Origin: CBFIDA01 sp965661085
Lineage (GTDB): Bacteria > Pseudomonadota > Gammaproteobacteria > Comchoanobacterales > Comchoanobacteraceae
NCBI GenBank assembly: GCA_965661085.1
Contig: CBFIDA010000010.1
Coordinates: 1-45,297, forward strand
Direction of reading: 5' to 3'
Length of the DNA: 45,297 nucleotides
Positions within the stretch are counted from its first letter, which is position 1. Every line of letters begins with the position of its first letter. Both the position numbers and the translations under genes were made by a program. This document shows positions 41,536 to 45,297 of the stretch, piece after piece. The notes under the pieces are model-generated. The model was not told the DNA's origin. It did not search any database and saw only the letters and a list, made by a program, of their open reading frames with translations.

Positions 41536-43494
41536 ATGTCAACCCAAACAAAAACGCAAAAAAAGGTCTTTCAAGCCGATGTAAAACGTGTGCTTGAGAT
41601 TGTGACCAGTTCGTTGTACACCGATAAAAAAGTATTCTTAAGAGAGCTCGTATCCAATGCTTCGGATGCGATTGAGCGTTTGCGCTTTGAAGCGCTGACC
41701 AATCCAGACATCATGGACGCAGCCACACAGCGCATCGAGATTTCAATCGATAAAGAAAACAAGTGTTTGACCATTGCAGATCAGGGCATTGGTATGAACA
41801 TGGACGATTTGTCCAACCTTGGCACCATCGCCAAATCTGGCACAAAAGAAGTGCTTGAAAAAATGGGCGAAGAAGCCTCCAAAGCCAGTCAACTCATTGG
41901 ACAATTTGGGGTGGGTTTTTACAGCGCATTTGTGGTGGCCGATCGTGTTGTCGTTGAAACACGTCGAGCAGGCACATCAGCGCATGAGGCGGCCCGTTGG
42001 ATCTCTACTGGTGATGGCACATATGAAGTGGGTGCCTTTGAAAAAGAAGGTGTTGGTACCACGATTCATCTGCACCTGAAGGATGATGCCGAGGCCTTTT
42101 TGGATCCATGGCATGTCAAGCAAGTGGTCAAAGAATATTCTCAGCACATTCATGTGCCTGTTGTCTTTTTGGCCGCCGACGATGCAGACGACCAAGACGA
42201 AAAATCAGATGATGCGTTGACTGTGAAAGAAGACGTCTTGAACGATGATGAAACTTTGTGGGTGAAAGCAAAGAAAGACATCACTGAGGCACAATATGCG
42301 GCGTTTTACACCAGCATCACCAGTGACCCTCAGGCGCCTTTGACATGGGTGCATCAGCGCATTGAAGGTGGCTCAGATTTCACCATGCTGCTTTACATTC
42401 CCAAATATGCACCATTTGATTTGTACATGCGAGAACGCACGCAGGGTGTGAAACTTTACGTGAAGCGTGTTTTCATCATGGACGATGCTGAAAAGTTGAT
42501 GCCGATGTACTTACGCTTTGTAAAAGGATTGGTGGATGCCAATGATTTGCCCTTGAATGTATCACGGGAATTGCTTCAGGATCACAAAAAATTGGATGCG
42601 ATCCGCGGTGGCTGTGTCAAACGTGTTTTGACCAAACTTGAAAAGCTTGCCAAAGACACGCCCGAAGCCTATCAAACCTTCTGGAATGCTTTTGGTGCTG
42701 TATTGAAAGAGGGGCCAGCTGAAGATTATCAAAATCGGGAACGTCTCTTCAAACTGTGCCGTTTCTCTTCAACGCACAATGAAGATGCCACACAGAATGT
42801 CTCTCTGAGCGACTATGTTGCACGCATGCAATCAGACCAATCCAAAATTTACTATTTGATTGCCGACAATCATGCTGCGGCCAAGCAAAGCCCGCATTTG
42901 GAATACTTCAAGGCCCAGGGCTTGGAAGTGTTGCTGTTGTCTGACAAAGTCGATGAGTGGCTGATGTCGCACTTGACAGAGTTTGATGGCAAACCATTAC
43001 AGTCGATCATGCAAGGTGATTTGGATTCGGTGTTGAAAGATGAAAACGCGGCTTCCAAGACGGTTGAAAATGGCACAGACGCAGAGAAGGCATCTGACGC
43101 CAGCGAGGAAAAAACAGGGCCGCATGCAGCCGTGTTGACCCAGCTTGAATCGACCTTGACAGATGTGGTGAAGTCGGTCAGGTCAACCACGCGTTTGACC
43201 GATTCGCCGTGTTGTTTGGTGGCAGACAAAGATGAGATGAGTCAACACCTCAAAAGGCTTTTGGCCTCTGCGGGTCAAGTTGTGCCAGAGACCAAGCCTG
43301 TGCTGGAATTGAACATGACGCACCCATTGGTACAGCGTTTGATTCAAGAGCAAGACGATGCGCAATTTTCAGAGTGGGGCCGTTTGTTGTTTGAGCAGGC
43401 TCAGTTGCTTGAAGGTGCGTCGCTCAAAGATCCAGCCTCTTTTGTCAAACGTATGAATCGCTTGATGGCACCTTTGTTACAACAAGACGACTGA
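41536..43494 (+). CDS. htpG: Hsp90-family chaperone HtpG
   Basis: Cytoplasmic ATP-dependent chaperone. The 652-residue product has the GHKL ATPase motifs (FLRELVSNASDAIERLRF, IADQGIGMN, GQFGVGFYSAFVV), the middle domain (GVKLYVKRVFIMDD, LPLNVSRELLQ) and the C-terminal dimer domain. Two segments are longer and more acidic than usual: after about 215 (DADDQDEKSDDALTVKED) and near 520-545 (ENGTDAEKASDASEEKTG). ATG 41536 has AGGAG 7 bases upstream; the frame from 41479 would include the promoter. Controlled by the sigma-32 promoter. Confidence 0.97.
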   Translation: MSTQTKTQKKVFQADVKRVLEIVTSSLYTDKKVFLRELVSNASDAIERLRFEALTNPDIMDAATQRIEISIDKENKCLTIADQGIGMNMDDLSNLGTIAKSGTKEVLEKMGEEASKASQLIGQFGVGFYSAFVVADRVVVETRRAGTSAHEAARWISTGDGTYEVGAFEKEGVGTTIHLHLKDDAEAFLDPWHVKQVVKEYSQHIHVPVVFLAADDADDQDEKSDDALTVKEDVLNDDETLWVKAKKDITEAQYAAFYTSITSDPQAPLTWVHQRIEGGSDFTMLLYIPKYAPFDLYMRERTQGVKLYVKRVFIMDDAEKLMPMYLRFVKGLVDANDLPLNVSRELLQDHKKLDAIRGGCVKRVLTKLEKLAKDTPEAYQTFWNAFGAVLKEGPAEDYQNRERLFKLCRFSSTHNEDATQNVSLSDYVARMQSDQSKIYYLIADNHAAAKQSPHLEYFKAQGLEVLLLSDKVDEWLMSHLTEFDGKPLQSIMQGDLDSVLKDENAASKTVENGTDAEKASDASEEKTGPHAAVLTQLESTLTDVVKSVRSTTRLTDSPCCLVADKDEMSQHLKRLLASAGQVVPETKPVLELNMTHPLVQRLIQEQDDAQFSEWGRLLFEQAQLLEGASLKDPASFVKRMNRLMAPLLQQDD

Positions 43495-43545
43495 TTGATT
43501 CAAGATGATGCCTGTGTTGGCATGATCGACATCAAGACCAGATGC

Positions 43546-43582
43546 AAAAAACCCAACCACCGCTCAGGTTGTTGGGTTTTTT
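43546..43582 (+). terminator. Rho-independent terminator after htpG
   Basis: AAAAAACCCAAC (43546-43557) and GTTGGGTTTTTT (43571-43582) form a 12-bp stem with a 13-base loop, ending in a T-run (TTTTTTGTTT). It lies about 50 bases past htpG. Confidence 0.85.
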
Positions 43583-43605
43583 GTTTCGTAAGTGGTTTTA
43601 AGCCG

Positions 43606-43614
43606 TGTTACGAT
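43606..43614 (+). promoter_or_regulatory. Candidate extended -10 promoter of pgpA
   Basis: TGTTACGAT is a TGn extended -10 with hexamer TACGAT, after the htpG terminator and about 45 bases before the pgpA start. Weak. Confidence 0.25.
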
Positions 43615-43658
43615 GTCATCTATGGCTTTGGCGCCATGTTTTATGATGGAGGATTGGC

Positions 43659-44180
43659 ATGCATCGATATGATGACATATGGCCCAAGGCATTGTGCCAA
43701 CGTAAATGGATTCATGTGTTCAGCTTGGGGTTTGGCTTGGGTCTTGGGCTCTGGATGCCGGGCACTTGGGGCACACTGGCTGCGTTGCCTTTTTTCATGC
43801 TTTTATCACAAGGGGGTGTCTGGTTTTATGGGATGGGGTGGCTGCTTCTTTTGCTGTTGAGTGTATGGGCAAGCGATCAAACAGCGCAAGCACTGCAAGA
43901 CAAAGACCCCAAATGTGTTGTCTGTGACGAAGTGGTTGGTTGGCTATGGGTGTTGTTGTGGGTGCCGCATACCTGGTTGGCCATGGTTCTGAGTTTTATC
44001 GCTTTTAGGGTGTTTGACATCTGGAAACCTTGGCCGATTGGATGGGTGGATCGTCATTGCAGTGGGGGTTGGGGCATTGTGTTGGATGATGTTTTGGCTG
44101 GGTGTTATGTGGTCGGGTTGTATGCGTTGGGCCAGTGCTTGATGATGGGGTTCATGCATCAATGGGTGGTGACCTTCTGA
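43659..44180 (+). CDS. pgpA: Phosphatidylglycerophosphatase A
   Basis: Removes phosphate from phosphatidylglycerophosphate to give phosphatidylglycerol in the inner membrane. The 173-residue product has several membrane segments and the family signature FDIWKPWPIGWVDRH, then GGWGIVLDDVLAG; DPKCVVCDEVVGW is the usual D-x-x-V-I-D-E-V-V-G-like block. ATG 43659 has an excellent ribosome site, GGAGGA. Its last 22 bases overlap the convergent hypothetical gene. Confidence 0.92.
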   Translation: MHRYDDIWPKALCQRKWIHVFSLGFGLGLGLWMPGTWGTLAALPFFMLLSQGGVWFYGMGWLLLLLLSVWASDQTAQALQDKDPKCVVCDEVVGWLWVLLWVPHTWLAMVLSFIAFRVFDIWKPWPIGWVDRHCSGGWGIVLDDVLAGCYVVGLYALGQCLMMGFMHQWVVTF

Positions 44181-44743
44181 GGCTTTTTGATTTTCTTACC
44201 TTTTTGTTTGAGTGTTTTGCGTAGGAAGTGAATTTGCATGATGAAAAAGAACTCATCTTCTTTCGTGTGTTGTTTGAATGCCGTCAGCAGTTGATGCAAA
44301 ATTTGATTGCTGCCAATTTCACATAAGATTTCTGTTTTGGCCCGCAATGCTGCGGCAAGTTCTTCCGTTCGAGCTTGATTGGGCAGCGCGCACAATTGTA
44401 TGGCATCAATCAATACCGATGCTGCATAACGATCCTTGTGCAGAATATGGTTCTCATATTTATGATACTGATTGACAATGTCTTGTAAGTAAAAGCTGTA
44501 TTCTTCAAGGCCCCTTTCTTGATCTTGTACAGGGGTATCATGAAGGTGTTCACTGATGGCTTCAAGAATGATTTGTGCTTTGTTGTAAAGTGTCAGTGGA
44601 TCATCTTTTTTGAGGTCTTTGTGATTGATTTTTAAATGATCAATCTCAATCAGTGTCATTTTTTTTGCTGAAATGGTGTTTTTCTTGTGCAACTGTTTCA
44701 GTTTGCCGATTGCAATTTTGATGTCGTTTTCAAAGTTTTTCAT
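44159..44743 (-). CDS. Hypothetical soluble, Lys-rich helical protein
   Basis: A 194-residue protein not recognised. It is hydrophilic, mostly helical, with Lys-rich ends (KLKQLHKKNTISAKK; TLKQKGKKIKKPQK) and no signal or membrane segment. The gene looks more AT-rich than its neighbours, suggesting separate origin (by-eye impression). ATG 44743 lacks a ribosome site; the perfect -10 hexamer upstream supports transcription. Its 3' end overlaps pgpA tail to tail by 22 bases. Confidence 0.6.
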   Translation of the reverse strand: MKNFENDIKIAIGKLKQLHKKNTISAKKMTLIEIDHLKINHKDLKKDDPLTLYNKAQIILEAISEHLHDTPVQDQERGLEEYSFYLQDIVNQYHKYENHILHKDRYAASVLIDAIQLCALPNQARTEELAAALRAKTEILCEIGSNQILHQLLTAFKQHTKEDEFFFIMQIHFLRKTLKQKGKKIKKPQKVTTH

Positions 44744-44775
44744 GTTTTTTGCGGATGTTGTTGTTTTTATATGTT

Positions 44776-44781
44776 ATTATA
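44776..44781 (-). promoter_or_regulatory. Perfect -10 hexamer ahead of the Lys-rich hypothetical gene
   Basis: TATAAT on the minus strand, about 33 bases before the ATG at 44743, in an AT-rich leader. No good -35 at 17-18 bases. Confidence 0.35.
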
Positions 44782-44969
44782 TTGTGATGTCTGCCCATTA
44801 AGGTTTTCTTAAAAAAAACACCAGTCCTGCCTTTTTGTGTGATTTTTGCCATATTTTTGTTGTTTTTTTAATGTTGGTGCATGTGCTGCAGGGTTGGATG
44901 AGATTGCATCCTTCAATCTGGCATCATACACTGAACGGGGCCTCATGTTGGGGCACGCCATGTTGACAC

Positions 44970-44998
44970 TTTACAGTTTGATTCAACTGTGGCATGAT
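44970..44998 (+). promoter_or_regulatory. Candidate promoter of the last, truncated gene
   Basis: TTTACA (44970-44975) and CATGAT (44993-44998) are 17 bases apart, the latter preceded by TGG as an extended -10. Initiation near 45005 is about 20 bases before the proposed TTG start. Confidence 0.4.
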
Positions 44999-45025
44999 AC
45001 ACGTGATTGATTTAGAGACAAAAAC

Positions 45026-45297
45026 TTGCTAGAAAATGCTACCCAAAAAGCTCCCTCTTTGGGATTTTTTACCAAGCTGTTAGAACACTTCGATGTGTTT
45101 TTCTTCAATCCAACAACAGGCTATCGTATTTTAAGATATGGCTTGTTGTTTGGTTTGGGGTTGCCAATGCAGTATGCGGTGCAAGGGCTGGGCTGGGGCA
45201 TGATCATCGTGGTGGCCTTTGTGTTGGGTGTGACAATCCGTCAGGTCAATGCGCTGATGCAAAATTGGGCTCAAGAGTCTTATGAGGCTGCCATCAA
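45026..45297 (+). CDS. N-terminal part of a membrane protein, cut by the window edge
   Basis: The frame is open to the edge (90 codons) and has no ATG near its start; TTG 45026 is preceded by AGAGA 7 bases upstream and by an in-frame stop at 45008. It encodes a polar lead (LENATQKAPSLGFFTKLLEH), then two hydrophobic stretches (GLLFGLGLPMQYAV and WGMIIVVAFVLGVTI) and the start of a polar loop. Family not recognised. Confidence 0.5.
   Translation, partial: MLENATQKAPSLGFFTKLLEHFDVFFFNPTTGYRILRYGLLFGLGLPMQYAVQGLGWGMIIVVAFVLGVTIRQVNALMQNWAQESYEAAI

Noticed and set aside
1..45297. CRISPR arrays, insertion sequences, prophage genes, rRNA and tRNA genes
   Set aside because: No regularly spaced repeats, no transposase or integrase motifs and no RNA gene signatures were found on reading either strand.

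Overview
The window reads as chromosome of a gammaproteobacterium. Several gene orders are typical of that class: surE-nlpD-rpoS, coaE-zapD, mlaFEDCB-murA, kdsD-kdsC-lptC, ftsQ/ftsA/ftsZ/lpxC with dciA and secA, and a cpoB homologue. ZapD and RpoS in particular point to beta/gammaproteobacteria. Two ankyrin-repeat genes, a secreted patatin-like lipoprotein and loosened gene clusters (no mur/ddl genes next to ftsQ, no ibaG before murA) suggest a host-associated, perhaps Legionellales-like, lifestyle. That placement is inference; no rRNA or tRNA gene was recognised here.

Layout, left to right. 1-2.6 kb: a short gene remnant at the edge, then an archaeal/eukaryotic-type prolyl-tRNA synthetase overlapping an Sfp-type phosphopantetheinyl transferase. 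2.6-4.0 kb (minus): a small membrane ORF and an HI0933-family flavoprotein. 4.2-9.9 kb: a tight sufBCDSA-sufT iron-sulfur operon; its sulfur-transfer partner sufE is alone at 32.7 kb with its own promoter. 9.9-11.6 kb (minus): a two-TM hypothetical, a 17-bp perfect hairpin and xthA. 11.7-17.2 kb: cpoB, ftsQ, ftsA, ftsZ, lpxC. 17.2-19.0 kb (minus): a patatin-like lipoprotein followed by dciA. 19.3-21.9 kb: secA. 22-24 kb (minus): coaE, zapD, a Cys-rich micro-ORF, a DUF4389 membrane protein.

24.3-26.0 kb holds a membrane-anchored ankyrin gene built from recent internal tandem duplications and followed, in frame after a TAG, by a further protein-like stretch. Then come gpsA, trmL, and the kdsD-kdsC-lptC operon (minus), whose predicted promoter overlaps a 14-bp palindrome. 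30.2-31.9 kb is a second ankyrin gene split by a -1 shift at an A6 run. After sufE and a single-cysteine dksA comes a long plus-strand run: mlaFEDCB, murA, a Nif3-family gene, surE, nlpD, rpoS, htpG (with a near-perfect sigma-32 promoter), an intrinsic terminator, and pgpA. The window ends with a minus-strand hypothetical and a truncated membrane-protein gene.

Functionally the window is mostly envelope and division machinery (FtsQAZ, ZapD, CpoB, NlpD, MurA, LpxC, Kdo synthesis, LptC, Mla, PgpA, GpsA, SecA), Fe-S assembly (SUF) and stress regulation (RpoS, DksA, HtpG). The accessory material is the ankyrin genes, the patatin lipoprotein and the small unknown ORFs. Promoter calls are by-eye matches to consensus. 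Start codons were chosen from Shine-Dalgarno spacing, family N-termini and promoter positions, so several genes are shorter than their maximal open frame.
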